DNA of 64,000 bases from Cylicocyclus nassatus (Eukaryota; Nematoda; Chromadorea; Rhabditida; Strongylidae), in the NCBI GenBank assembly GCA_958299035.1, contig CATQJL010000223.1, positions 70,849,006 to 70,913,005 of the forward strand. Direction: 5' to 3'. Every line of letters begins with the position of its first letter. Position 1 is the first letter of the stretch. Below, one piece after another: positions 43,993-54,552 of the stretch. A program made the translations under genes and the position numbers. Under the pieces are notes generated by a model that was given only the letters and a program-made list of their open reading frames with translations, made no database searches and had not been told where the DNA came from.

Positions 43993-45222
43993 TGAGAGTC
44001 AACTGCTTTTTCAACTGCATTATCAGCGTTCCTATAAGTAATTGATCACTACTTCATTTGAGCCAGACCTTTCATAGATTTGCTTGCTTTTCTTTCACCG
44101 CGTTGCCGATATTTACACGATTTAAGAAATCGCAAGACTTTCTGCAGACGTCTTAGGGACCGGCACGAGATGGCAAATATTGGCAGTAAAACAAATTTGC
44201 CTTTATCACTTTCAAATTTTACGATTTCCTCTTGATCGCGGCAACTGAAGTCGAAATGAAGCGAGTGTTTCCTTTTATGGCAAAGTATAGTTTGTGCCTT
44301 GAATTCAGCAAATGAGAAAAGGGGGAGTTGAGGAGCCAAATTCTTACTTAGCCATCAGGCTCAAAACAGCTTTGGGTAAGAGTTATGATAAAATTATGTG
44401 AACTGGAAATTTTGCCACCCTCAGGTTAACACTAAGGTGGTTGCCACTTATGGATAAAGTTGCTGATAATGCAGTTGAGAAAGCAGCTGGCTCTCAGCCG
44501 TAAGATACCGGGCTCAGATCACGTTAACACTCATCGCTTTTGCTTTTCTGCAAATTTCTTATTTTACCTAAAAATACTAAGTAGCGAATTTCGGCAGCTT
44601 CCATTATGGCGGCGTCCGGAAACACTACACGCCGTAGTAGTGATGCATGATTACGCGTTTTTGCCTCTAGAAAGGGCAAAGCCTGCATAACCAAGCTGTG
44701 TGATTTCTTTCACAAAACCATTCCGTAATTTTGAAAATACTGATAATAATTAGTACCACAAAGGGACCATGAATGCACATCTCCTTGCTAGTCGCCAGTG
44801 AGACTCAGTCTCCTTTACTTACAGGAAATGCTGGTTTTCATTTGAAGCACTAAGAAGTCTACTTTCTCGAGAAAGTAGACAGTCAGTGAACAACAATTGT
44901 ATCGCAACAGCATTGAGGGGGTAGGGAAAAACTCTTCGTGCCAAAGTGACACAGCACCGAGGTATGGGGGTGGGGAAGGGCAGTTACATGAATCGTGCCA
45001 CAGGTAAAATTTTTGTGAAAGTTAGTAAGGCTGATTTTAACTGCTTGCATTTTGCGCGCATTGTCGCCTTCCGCGTGCCCCCCCCCCCCTCATAACATCG
45101 CATAACCACATGATAACACGACGTGCACCCCCACACCCCACAACAAGCTATAATAATATACTTTACAGAAAAATTTCCAGGCTAAATTTCTAGTGTAAAT
45201 TGACTACAAAAAATGAAATAAG
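43993..45222. other. No gene recognised
   Basis: A perfect 24-nt palindrome (GTCTACTTTCTC and its complement) is at 44857-44880. A C-run is at about 45080. The minus-strand frame at 44049-44339 shows no domain. Confidence 0.3.
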
Positions 45223-45358
45223 ACGACCCGTAGTAAAGATGCCGCAATCGATCTCAGATGAAAAAACCTTAGCTGAGCCTTCGACGAGTCACTATTGTCT
45301 CTGCTGAGTCATTAATTCATAATTCCGTCTATTCATGAAAATATCATGAGAACACTAT

Positions 45359-46217
45359 GGCCCGTAGTAAACCCCCTCTCAGCTCAGATGATCTGCGCTG
45401 ACCCTCTCAGAAGAGATCCGTAAGCTAATCTTACGATCCCCCTTGCTACAGTGCATTAAGAATGGACGATGAGCTGACAGCCAAGGGTCCGGTCAGCTGC
45501 CGCAATGAGCTGCGCTCCCTGCCCTAAGCTAAGCCGTCGCCGTCGGCCTGGCTTACGGAGATAGCGTGTCTGCAAGGAGACGCAGACACAGATCCCTAAG
45601 TTGCTCTCAGTAACTTACGGGAAACGTCAGCTGGCTGATTCTGCGGACGACGGTGCTCGAAATTGCACAAATAGGGTGGCATACAGATGAGGATAATCAA
45701 TGACAGCTGATCGCAGCAAAAATGGGATATCAAGTTTTTTTACATATTTCGTATCAGCTTGGGCTATGTCGATCAAATTTTTACATTTTTCGAAAAATGC
45801 TTGAAATAGAAATGGAACTCTCTTTTTCTCTTCCAAAAAATCATAATTTTTTTGGATCTTAATGCTAAATTATTGTATCCGGTTTATGTCTTCGTTTGCG
45901 CAGCAAAGACATCGCCCACCATCGATTTTTTTGATAATGGCTGCTATCGAAGATTGCCCCGGCGATATAGCAAAAATGCCGACACCTGTCGGGCGCGAAC
46001 CCTGGCGCTGCCGCGTGTATTACACTAGCTTTAGCCATTTGACCAAATCTCCACAATCTCCCGAGCTGCTTTTTCTTTGAGAACATGCAGTTTCTATCAT
46101 GCCTACAATTCGATCCGCATCTGGATCGATGGCTTGCTTGACACTGCGCTGAGGCGCCGTAAGGCCAACCTAGGCCCGCCTCGGAGGAGATGCGCTGACG
46201 GGGGTTTACTACGGGCC
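45359..46217. mobile_element. TIR element Q, 859 bp
   Basis: Ends GGCCCGTAGTAAACCCCCTC and the complementary GACGGGGGTTTACTACGGGCC (last 20 bases), flanked by TAT on both sides. The interior has GC-rich blocks and overlapping frames on both strands but no transposase motif. A 3-bp duplication suggests a PIF/Harbinger-like origin; this is tentative. Confidence 0.6.
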
Positions 46218-46825
46218 TATGTTTACGCAAGATAGTCAAAACGCGTTTGCCAAACATTTACAGCTACAGCTATGTGATAAGTACTGGTGGCAGAGATGTA
46301 GGTATGCTGGATCTTGTTAAAGGCACTGCTATCCACATCCTTGACATCTATGTTTGTCGTTCCGGGCCAATGGGGTTTGGTTGGGCAAGCACAGATGGGC
46401 GGGCATTACTGAAGGGGGCGGTGGCGCTTACGGGGCTTCGTGACTCCTGTTCTGGAGCAATCTCCTCGCTTCCGACTTGGGCACTGTCTTATAGGGGTCT
46501 TACTAGTATACGCTGCCAAAAGCTCAAGACACCTAGCTTAGGGTGGACGGTGTCCTTAGGGGTCGCCTGCCTGCACTGTAGCTGCTCACGAAGCTTCGAC
46601 ATGTTGGTAGTAAGACGTGAGTTTGAATTACTCACTGTTAAGGAGCCACTGTCAGGAGCAACTTATAGAAAGTTTCTATGCGTCTCATCATTTTTCATTG
46701 CGTCAACCAACGTCTCAACTGAACGTGAATCTAACATTGTGAGTCAGTTAATTGTGCAGTTACAGAAAGTTTTGCTGTTAGTTTACTTTGCACTTTTACA
46801 TCGGAGAGAAACAATCGTCATTCAA

Positions 46826-46913
46826 GGATTAGACCAGACTGCGTACGCAGCGTACAACGTATCTTAATACATATGTGCGTATGCCGCGTATGCAGCACAG
46901 TCTGGCGCAACCC
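46826..46913. mobile_element. CGTACGC-rich MITE, shorter copy
   Basis: Same terminal blocks as 28796-28925 (GACCAGACTGCGTACGC … CAGTCTGGCGCAACCC), with the GCGTATGC/GCGTACGC core reduced to 88 bp. Confidence 0.6.
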
Positions 46914-46990
46914 TAAGCTTGCGAAATCTCAAATGAGGCCCTCATTTTAGATCAACTGAACAAGTGAAAAAGCTTTACTACGGCCCGATA

Positions 46991-47384
46991 TGTCTGCAGT
47001 TAGTTATGAGGTCAGATGATAGCAAGCAATGTCACTGCCCCCATATGTATCACATATCGATCAATAAGCGCTACCTAGCAAAATATCTTTGGCCGGTTTG
47101 TTACATAAAAATTTGAAAAGATGCGTGACTTTGGACAACATATATGCCTAGAGTGGACTGTGATTTACTTCAATGAAACGACGTCATAATCATAAAACGT
47201 TTTTTTGGATACGTTAGTGCATCATTTGTTATACGCACAGATGCTCTTTAAATACAAAGAGGATTTCGAATATGAGCGTTGAAGTACTTCTATAAAGCTA
47301 GAAAATATCTGTAACTCAGCTAAGCAACCGAACTATTGAATTACTTCCATATAGTGAGAAAAATATATGTACATGCACCACAGT
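46991..47384. other. No gene recognised
   Basis: AT-rich sequence with only short frames. Confidence 0.3.
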
Positions 47385-47525
47385 GGCGTTCCCAGGATTT
47401 CGGCTCGGGGGAGCGGACGACAAAAAATTTTCCGATGAAGGTGCGTGGCGTCAGCCACACGCTTCGAAAAAATCTTTGGTATGCTTCTATGACTTTTCGC
47501 GGGCTCAGAACCCCGAAATTTTAGA
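47385..47525 (+). repeat. Dispersed CAGTGGCGT-ended repeat
   Basis: Begins CAGTGGCGTTCCCAGGATTT and contains GTGCGTGGCGTCAGCCACAC and CCCCGAAATTTTAG. It is the plus-strand counterpart of the copy at 2450-2634. Confidence 0.5.
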
Positions 47526-47895
47526 AAAAGGGAACTTATTGTATCCTTGAAAGTAAAAAAGGTAGGAAGTACAAAAACTTGGTGAAGATTTAACATGTTT
47601 TGAAACTAGCTTCTCCAGATTAGTGCAATTTGAACTGATGGTGAATGAAACTAGTAAAAGGTTGCAAGAAATTTTGCAAAAATCGTATAAGCTGTACAAA
47701 TTTAGAAATTCTTCGTTGACCTCATCACTTCATGCGAGTGACCTTCAAACATGTAGAGCGTATTTAAGGCACGGCTGGTCACACATATCCCAAAGCGTAT
47801 AGCTAAGCACACCTTCTCACTCTTCCCCTCAAACCGCAATCCTTTATCTGGCTTGCTTTTACATTCTTAAGCATTACCAACTGTTCCAAACCTCA
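47526..47895. other. 5' flank of secreted-peptide gene 3
   Basis: No exon was seen. Unlike the other family members, no TTTCAG lies immediately before the ATG. Confidence 0.3.
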
Positions 47896-48133
47896 ATGGC
47901 ACCCCATAAATTACTTCTTTTGCTTGTTCTTATGCAAGCGTACATTATCGTGGATGGTTTCAATGCTTATGAGCAGCGAAACAAGTTGCAAGCCGAAGTA
48001 CGTTTCCAATCTTAGCCTTAAAGTTAATACTAATAGTTGCTTACAGTGTCTAAAAAGATGCTTGGAAGGAGGCAAGATGTCGAAAGAGGAATGCAAGAAA
48101 TACTGCTTGAAAAAATTGAAAAAACTGGTCTAA
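47896..48133 (+). CDS. Small secreted helical-hairpin-like cysteine peptide, family member 3 (2 exons)
   Basis: Exon 1 47896-47997, intron 47998-48046 (49 bp, GTACGT…TTGCTTACAG, phase 0), exon 2 48047-48133; 62 aa. Exon 1 gives a signal peptide (MAPHKLLLLLVLMQAYIIVDG) sharing HKLLL-x-LVLM with members 1 and 2, and a short pro-region ending LQAE. Exon 2 starts on Cys and encodes a 28-residue, Lys-rich domain with exactly two CxxxC pairs: C-x3-C-x10-C-x3-C, ending in KKLKKLV. Two CxxxC motifs on consecutive predicted helices are the signature of cystine-stabilised helical hairpins, known from plant hairpinins and some arthropod venom peptides; the strong positive charge also suits a membrane-active peptide. 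Function is inference. AATAAA is at 48230. Confidence 0.8.
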
Positions 48134-48229
48134 AGATTCTTCATGCAGCATTACATTTACCATATGCACATCCGCGAAGAATAGAAGCTTGTCCATCTGA
48201 TGGAAAAGTCGGAAAATATACTATTGATC

Positions 48230-48235
48230 AATAAA
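48230..48235 (+). terminator. Poly(A) signal of secreted-peptide gene 3
   Basis: AATAAA 97 nt after the stop codon, followed by a T-rich stretch. Confidence 0.5.
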
Positions 48236-48325
48236 CTTTTTTCTCGATGCAGTTCGAAGTCTGGAGATACCTTATATTTTCATGCATATGATAAAAATAG
48301 CGAGTTATTTAATCTCTGATTCAAC

Positions 48326-48472
48326 TGCCTTGGCGGCTGAAAGGCGGGGCTTTGTAACTAAATTAAAGCTGCTCGCGCAGCGACGCAGTCTGTGCCTCTC
48401 CCGCGCGTATGCACTCTGACATTACTTAGCCTTAATTAGGTCACGAAGCACCGCCTTCCAGCCGCCAAGCCA
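48326..48472. mobile_element. MITE with TTGGCGGCTG termini
   Basis: TGCCTTGGCGGCTGAAAGGC on the left and GCCTTCCAGCCGCCAAGCCA on the right are inverted repeats. The complementarity extends to a TAAATTAA/TTAATTA segment. The target duplication is not clear. Confidence 0.6.
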
Positions 48473-49420
48473 TTTGAATCAACGGGTACATCTTGTTCTT
48501 GGTAGGGTCGTTTCTAATAACTTATGTAGAAAAGCTCAACTTTGTTATGGAGTAGGAATCATATAGGGCTTGGGAGACTACTTGGTACCTCAACCAAACA
48601 TATAGTCCAAATAATAATGTTTCCACTCTAATTGCCACAAAATATCTTAGCATGTCCATTATTGTTTAGAATTGCATCGTAGAGCACTTTTAGTCTGCAA
48701 AAGGGAAAGTAAGAAGACTGCACATGCGCATGGTTAAAATGTTTGTTGCTTGAGTTCACACCTATGACTGTAAAGCTCAAACATACTGCCTTGGCATGGC
48801 TGACATTTGAAATAGACTTTATCGGACACGCCACAAAAGGCCATAACGTTGAATCAGAAGCAAGAAATGTGGACGAGAAGTTGTGGAACTTACTGCTGGC
48901 GAAACCCTCGCCCGCTTGTTGATTTCCAGCTCCGCGGAAGAGTACGCGCACTGCCTCCGTAAAAGTCTTAGGACGGCAGCGATTCTGCGTCCCAGTCTTG
49001 GCTGGAACTATTCCATGCGTCCATCAAATTCTAAGGTTTAAGAAACGCCCGATTTGCCTTTTTGTGCTCTCCAACGTAGATCTCCGCATTCGGCTTTGAG
49101 GATAGCCCCAGGTAAGCGAGTTAATAAGGAGTTTTTGCTCGGACTGCCCTTAAATTAAGTCATTCATAACTCCACAGCTACCAAAGCTTCGACGACACCA
49201 TGATTCATTGTATGTGCAGTCGTGATGGCAACATTATAGGTAGCTCACCAATGTTCGCAATGTTCTGAAGTTGGTACCAATCAAAGCATTTTACGAGTTC
49301 GTAAATTTAATAAGAAACCACGGGAGCATTTTTGGGAGGTCAGCGTGATAAAAACCCCTTCTACTTCTTAACTTCATGTAAGAGGCTTTGGTCAACTGAG
49401 GTAAAAATCCGGCACGCCAC
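48473..49420. other. No gene recognised
   Basis: A 107-codon minus-strand frame at 48628-48951 has no ATG support from splice sites or domains and was not called. Confidence 0.3.
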
Positions 49421-49504
49421 ACCTGGGGGTCGTATTGAAGAGTCAAAAGGGGAGGGGGTCGTATTTGGGTAATCTGATAATAGTGGTAATATGATATTCG
49501 TATT

Positions 49505-50592
49505 ATATCCATTATTAGCATGTCAAATAACCCCTGTAGACAAAGTGTGAGCGAATTTTGAAGATTCAAGATACTAGGCTGCCTAAGTGAAATGGTCAAA
49601 TTCTAACATGGTTAACTTTGTTTTAAAGGTGAATTAACTATCCGTTTTCGCACTCAAGACAAAGCACTACTCCTTCTTTATCCACCTCAGGAATCCCGCT
49701 TCAGAAGACCTCCAAACTGTGGAATTAGAAGCCAACCAATATCTCGTTTTTCCCATTTTTCGCTTTAATCGCTGTGCTTTCACCAAATATTACTCAGAGC
49801 TAAGAAGACGAATCAGGTTCCAAACAGTCCTATGGAATCTACAAGGTTTAGGCTATCGATTCATATAAATACTGTCCGCTAAAATTGTTTTTTTTATATA
49901 GTTACCCTATTTCCAGGTGTATAAGCCGCGGGGTGGTCCTAGCCTACATTGACCAGCCCGAAACACATCAAATGACCTCGCAATCAAAGGACCCTATACC
50001 GTGCTGCGTATTGCCTGATATAATCGCGCGGCTTAAGAATCGCTTCTCGAAATAGAATGGAGCGGCTGAGCAGCCCGGGCGAAAATTTGAAAAAGTGCGG
50101 CTTATACACCTGAAAATAGGGTAATAAGGTGCGGCACACCCCCATAAAAGCTGCGGCGGCCGCAGCTTTTAAGGGGGTGTGCCGCACTCCATTAACTGTG
50201 TCATAAAAACATTTTTAGCAAATCGTATTTATACGAATCGATAGCCTAGATCTCTTAGTTTTTACAGGAGTGATTTGAGTCTGATTCGTTCTTTTAGCTC
50301 TGAGTAATATTTGGTGAAAGCACAGCCATTAAAAGCGAAAAGTGGGAAAATGAGATTTTGGTTGGCTTCTGATTCCACAGTTTGGAGGTCTTCTGAAGCG
50401 GGATTCCTGAGTTGGACAAAGAAGGAGTATTGCTTTGTCGTGAGTGCAAAAACAGATAGCTAATTCACCATTGAAACAAAGTTAATCATGTTGGAAGATG
50501 ACCATTTCACTTAGGTAGCCTAGTAACTTGAATCTTCAGAATTCGCTCACACTTTGTCTACAGGGGTTATTTGACATGCTAATTATGGATAT
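49505..50592. mobile_element. Large palindromic fold-back with nested MITE
   Basis: The left arm (AGCATGTCAAATAACCCCTG … AGGAATCCCGCTTCAGAAGA … ATCGATTCATATAAATAC) is mirrored on the right (GTATTTATACGAATCGAT … TCTTCTGAAGCGGGATTCCT … CAGGGGTTATTTGACATGCT). The centre is a near-perfect GC-rich palindrome around 50159 (GTGCGGCACACCCCC … GCGGCCGC … GGGGGTGTGCCGCAC). A 217-bp element interrupts the left arm. No coding capacity. Confidence 0.8.
49905..50121. mobile_element. TA-flanked MITE nested in the palindrome
   Basis: Termini CCCTATTTCCAGGTGTATAA and TTATACACCTGAAAATAGGG are flanked by TA. Comparing with the intact right arm shows the target was AGTTAAT, so a TA was duplicated on insertion, as in Tc1/mariner transposition. 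Confidence 0.75.
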
Positions 50593-50639
50593 GTTGCCCA
50601 TTATGTTTGACAGGGCCTTCAAGTAATGCTATCTTAAGT

Positions 50640-50732
50640 GTATAGTTCAGGGGGGGGGGGGTCTTATTAAGACAGAAATCAGGGGGGGGGGGTCGTAACC
50701 AGCGATCGTATGCCACACCCCTTGCTTGACCC
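50640..50732 (+). repeat. hAT-type 3'-end remnant with G-runs
   Basis: Two runs of ten or more G followed by TCTTATTA / TCGTAAC, then GCCACACCCCTTGCTTGACC and CTG: the right-end order of the 42888-43984 family. A similar G-rich GGGGGTCGTATT block flanks the left side of the palindrome at about 49425-49470. Confidence 0.45.
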
Positions 50733-51343
50733 TGGTGCTAACGGATATGCGCATAATGGCAGATGTTCACAGCACAAGATGAACACCTTCTTACGCAATA
50801 TTGCCGAAAATAGAATCAACATAAGCTTTGAAATTGTTTTATTTTTGAAAGCTTTTCTAGGGTTGAAAGGAATATATCGTCCTTACAATTTCTCTTAGTT
50901 CATAGAAATGAAGTCATGAGAAACGAAAATGGGCCAGAAAGACAAATTCCCTCTCTCGATTTCTTGCTTCAAGTCTCTATATATTGACTGATGTAGAACT
51001 GAGTGTGCAGACTGACTTAAATTGACAGGTGCCAGCTATCCAAACTACTCGCGCAGAGAGTCTGACCATATTCACCAGAAACTCATTCTGAAATAATAAT
51101 AAAATAGTTTAGAAGATCCTGCAATATTTCGAAACAAGTTGAACTTTCGTTCGGCACAACATTCAACATTCTACATGCAACATTCGTACAATTGAAATAA
51201 ATTGACAACACTTTCTTTCCTTTCCTTTTTGGTATTAGACAATACTTCTCTGTTTTGCAAGCTATGCATTAGTTTAAGGTCCTTTTCCGACTTTCGAGAA
51301 GCACATTACACTCGCACCTCAACGAGGTGATGAATCATTTTTA
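50733..51343. other. No gene recognised
   Basis: AT-rich sequence; only short frames. Confidence 0.3.
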
Positions 51344-52253
51344 TTAGGTTGTAAAGTTCCCGGGCACTTGCGGAACTTTTTTTCAAATCGCTGTAACTTC
51401 GAGCAGATTGATCCTTTCTCAGAGCTACAAATTTCTTTGCAAAGAAAATTTCGTCTACAACATATACTTGTCGGACTTGCTTTTCAGCACCTTCCTCATA
51501 GCGGTCCACCAGCAAGCGCAAAAGGGAAAAAGGTCGACGCGAAAAGTGGCCTATTTGGCAGGATTATCTCAGGCAGGATAACAGCTGGAGACCCCAGATG
51601 CTGCAGTTATATAGAAGTCTGGTGGGGCTGTTGTGAGGACTATTCAAGTCTTTAGAGGACCACCTGCAAAAAAAATTTTCCAGAAAGTTTGAAAAATCAA
51701 CCATTTTTTGCCTCAAAAATGCACCATTTTGCGAGTAAATGAATTTGAAGTCTTGTCGTTCTGTATAGAATGGACCAATCTTTGATTACTGCGAACATTG
51801 TTGGAGTCATACCTTACACATCTCTTGAACCCATCACCCAGGCGTGGCGATCCCTGCAGAAGCGATGTCAGCTGAGGAAAGAGTTGCAGTCAGAGGCAAG
51901 TTCGACAGCATGTAATTTCTGAGTACAAATCGCAAAACTCGAGTGCAGCTGCGGACTTGGAATCAGCAAGTTCCTTAATCAGATCATTCACGGTTTGGAC
52001 GAAATTCTTTGAACTGCACAGAAAAATGGCCGCAGGAAGAAAAATTGCGAAATTTTTATGGTTGGAAAGATCTCCTTTTTTGATGTGCAGATCAAATACA
52101 TTTTGGAATCAATGAAAATTGGAAGGGATATAAAAGGTTTAGGCTTCCCTCTACTAAACAGTATAAAAAACTTGATGTCAAAATCCGACCGAGCGCCAAA
52201 AAAAGCGTCAGAAAATGAAATTAAAGTTCCCGGGAACTTTCTTTACAACCTAA
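51344..52253. mobile_element. Mariner-type MITE K, 910 bp
   Basis: TA-flanked, with ends TTAGGTTGTAAAGTTCCCGG and CCGGGAACTTTCTTTACAACCTAA (last 20 bases complementary). The interior holds only decayed frames; no transposase catalytic motif was seen. Confidence 0.7.
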
Positions 52254-52980
52254 TACTTTGCATAATAGTTCAAGGTTTGAGTTTAATCAAAGACCATAGG
52301 TGCTGAAGTGAGAAAACTAGTTTCAAACCACAGCACAAGACATATTCCTGGGAGTAGCCTACCTGATTCATAATTCGTGCAAGTTTTGAATTGCAAATAG
52401 TTGTAAATCTCAAAATTTCTCAAATATCTAGGTTACCTTGGTAAGCTTTGTAGAAAAAATTCCAATCCGTAAAGATTCCTACAAAATGTTGCAATGGCCA
52501 ACTCCAAGCTCCTTCATCAAAAAAATGGTGTGGCTGCTCTTCACTCTTCCCCTTTGCTTTCGGGTTTAACCTATATTCTCAAGGTGAGCTACAAGTCGTT
52601 AACGAGATAATCATTCAACGTAGCGGACAGTCAGATGAGCGATGAATACCTAAACATCCGCTTTGTATGGATGCTCCGTAAGGTGACGTATTGTATTCAT
52701 GATTCCGGCCACCTTCATTACAAAGATTACAAAGATTTTGCAAAAGCCATGGGCGTGGACGAATTTATGTATTCAGACGAATGTCTGCGACGTTGAAATG
52801 TTTCTAGATGTGCAAACACCAAAATACATAATACACAGTAAGCCTGTTAAGATAAATTATTTGCAAGAGAAAGCAGTCGTCTGTCTAGTGTCCATGTGTA
52901 TCCATTTCCGCAGTTCATTTGTGGTAGTCGCTGAGCTTCTAAGTAAACTTTCGAATCTACTTTCTAGCTTCTTACATACC
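52254..52980. other. No confident gene
   Basis: A 193-codon ATG frame starts at 52699 but its second half runs through the fold-back element at 52981-53293, so it is read as fortuitous. Confidence 0.35.
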
Positions 52981-53293
52981 CTGCGGGACCCGTCATACTT
53001 CGCCGAAAAAAGCCCAAAAGCGCCCATAAAAGTCCAAAAAAGCCCAAAAATCCCGAAGAAGCTGAAAAGGGCTAGAAAGAGCCTGAACGCCTCCTTTTGC
53101 GCGCAAGTTTTTGCGCTGAGGCATGTGTGTTTATATTTAACTGAGTCTTTTGCTTCATTTTCTGCCGTCTGCGCATCAAATAATGTCAGAATTCTACCCA
53201 AAAGTTTCAAAGGCATTCTGGCGCTTTCTGGCGCTTTGGGCTTTTTTAGGCACTTTTGGGCTTGTTTCGGCGAAGTATGACGGTTCCCTAAGA
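52981..53293. mobile_element. Fold-back MITE, 310 bp
   Basis: GGGACCCGTCATACTTCGCC on the left and GGCGAAGTATGACGGTTCCC on the right, with pairing continuing through AAGCCCAAAAG / CTTTTGGGCTT blocks. The target duplication is unclear. Confidence 0.65.
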
Positions 53294-54278
53294 TTTACGA
53301 AAAGCTGCGCAGTTGATAATATCTCTTTGCATACCACGCCTTGCCCCTCATTCACATTTGGTCCCAGGATTTTTTTTGTGAGTGGGGGAGGGGGGGGGGG
53401 GCTAGTTACCCACAAGTCATTCACTTAAGTACAAGTCAAGCAATAACTTTCAAAATTTTTGCCATCAACTCTCGGCCCGCAAATGCCTTGAAAAATTTTT
53501 GAAGGAACAACAGACAGTAACAGATACGATCGACGTGTCAGAATGCATTTCGTGATACCATTGTGAATTCAAAGAATAAAAAGTTATGTAGAATCAAAGT
53601 CTCTTGCAAAAATTTCAAGGCTTAAAAACCTTTCCTTGTTTTTTATTGGTGCAATTGAATAGGTCTCAGGATCTATATGCTGTAACGACTTATTTTGATT
53701 AAGGTTGAATTTTTTGCAAGTTACAATCAATTTTCCTTACTGTGCAAAGTCATTAACGCGAACCTAATACGTATTTGCAAAGACAGTGCTCTCTTCACGA
53801 CAGGCTACCGTCCAAATATTTCGTCCATTTTTCTAGCATGTTCAAAATCGGTTTTGCTCAAATGGTCAGAATAAATACAGCTTTGCAGAATAGTTTTGTC
53901 TAATACGCCTTTGCAAGGCTTAGTTAGATGTGTATTTGTGGCTATAGCTGGATAATTCCATTTCTTTTTGAAAATATTTTGCAAGAATCTAAAGCGCTTT
54001 GATAACATGGTAAGATCCTTTACCGTGGAATTGTGATTTTTGGCTGATGGAAAAAAGTTGCTTGGCAGCATTTGCTATTGCAAGTACGAAAATGAGCTAT
54101 TGACGTAGAGCAAAGTACAAATCTTGATTTAGACCCTTAAAGATGTGCAGATTGAAGCATTCCTAGTTTTCCGAAAAATTCACTATTCTCCTTTTTTTAC
54201 TCACGAGCAAACATGGTATGGTAAAGCATTTGTATATTTTTGCACTGAAGTGATCAAAAATATTTCAGGTTGTAATTC
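53294..54278. other. Upstream region of secreted-peptide gene 4
   Basis: A G-run is at about 53388-53401. A lone mariner-like end (CCTAATA) is at about 53764-53770. The region closes with AATATTTCAG (AG at 54267-54268), 10 nt before the ATG of the next gene. Confidence 0.35.
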
Positions 54279-54547
54279 ATGCACAAAATTCTGCTTGCTC
54301 ACGCAATTATGTATTTGTGTCTCGCTGTGACCGGTGGTCCCGCTCCTGCTCTTCCCAAAGGTTTTAAGATGCCTCGGAATCCTGAAGAGTGTGCGAAGTT
54401 GTCGAATCCAGTGAGTTTTCAACTTATATCGATAATTTACTGATCCAACAATGTTTGCAGTGCGAGGTGCTAATATATCAGGAATTAAGAAAGCAGTGCT
54501 TGAAGAATTGCGGTCTATGGAGAGAATTTACACGTAGGCCACGCTAA
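54279..54547 (+). CDS. Small secreted cysteine-containing peptide, family member 4 (2 exons)
   Basis: Exon 1 54279-54410, intron 54411-54460 (50 bp, GTGAGT…TGTTTGCAG, phase 0), exon 2 54461-54547; 72 aa. Signal peptide MHKILLAHAIMYLCLAVTG is a diverged form of the family leader. The pro-region is Pro-rich (PAPALPKG), and this member has one Cys before the intron (NPEECAKLSNP). Exon 2 again starts on Cys: overall C-x6-C-x11-C-x3-C and a basic tail ending TRRPR. Exon 2 is 87 nt, the same length as in member 3, and both contain a CLK-x-C element. The stop overlaps AATAAA (54547). A secreted toxin-like or antimicrobial role is inferred only. Confidence 0.78.
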
Positions 54548-54552
54548 ATAAA
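54547..54552 (+). terminator. Poly(A) signal overlapping the stop codon
   Basis: AATAAA begins on the last base of the TAA stop of the preceding gene. Confidence 0.5.

Larger units (their letters stand above)
45223..46990. mobile_element. Possible outer element enclosing element Q
   Basis: CGACCCGTAGTAAAG at about 45225 and CTTTACTACGGCCCG at about 46972 are an inverted pair of the same terminal type as element Q, which lies inside. It could be a larger element of the same family or two solo ends. The 206-codon open stretch at 46247-46867 lies within but lacks an ATG and overlaps a MITE at its end. Confidence 0.3.

Noticed and set aside
45865..46257. 130-codon minus-strand frame
   Set aside because: Lies within TIR element Q, overlaps a plus-strand frame and has no transposase motif.
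46247..46867. 206-codon open stretch
   Set aside because: No ATG start; it runs from just beyond element Q into a MITE, and no motif was recognised. Mentioned in the findings only as an open question.
52699..53280. 193-codon ATG frame
   Set aside because: Its second half crosses a 310-bp fold-back MITE (52981-53293) and the complementary strand is open there too. No domain and no splice sites.
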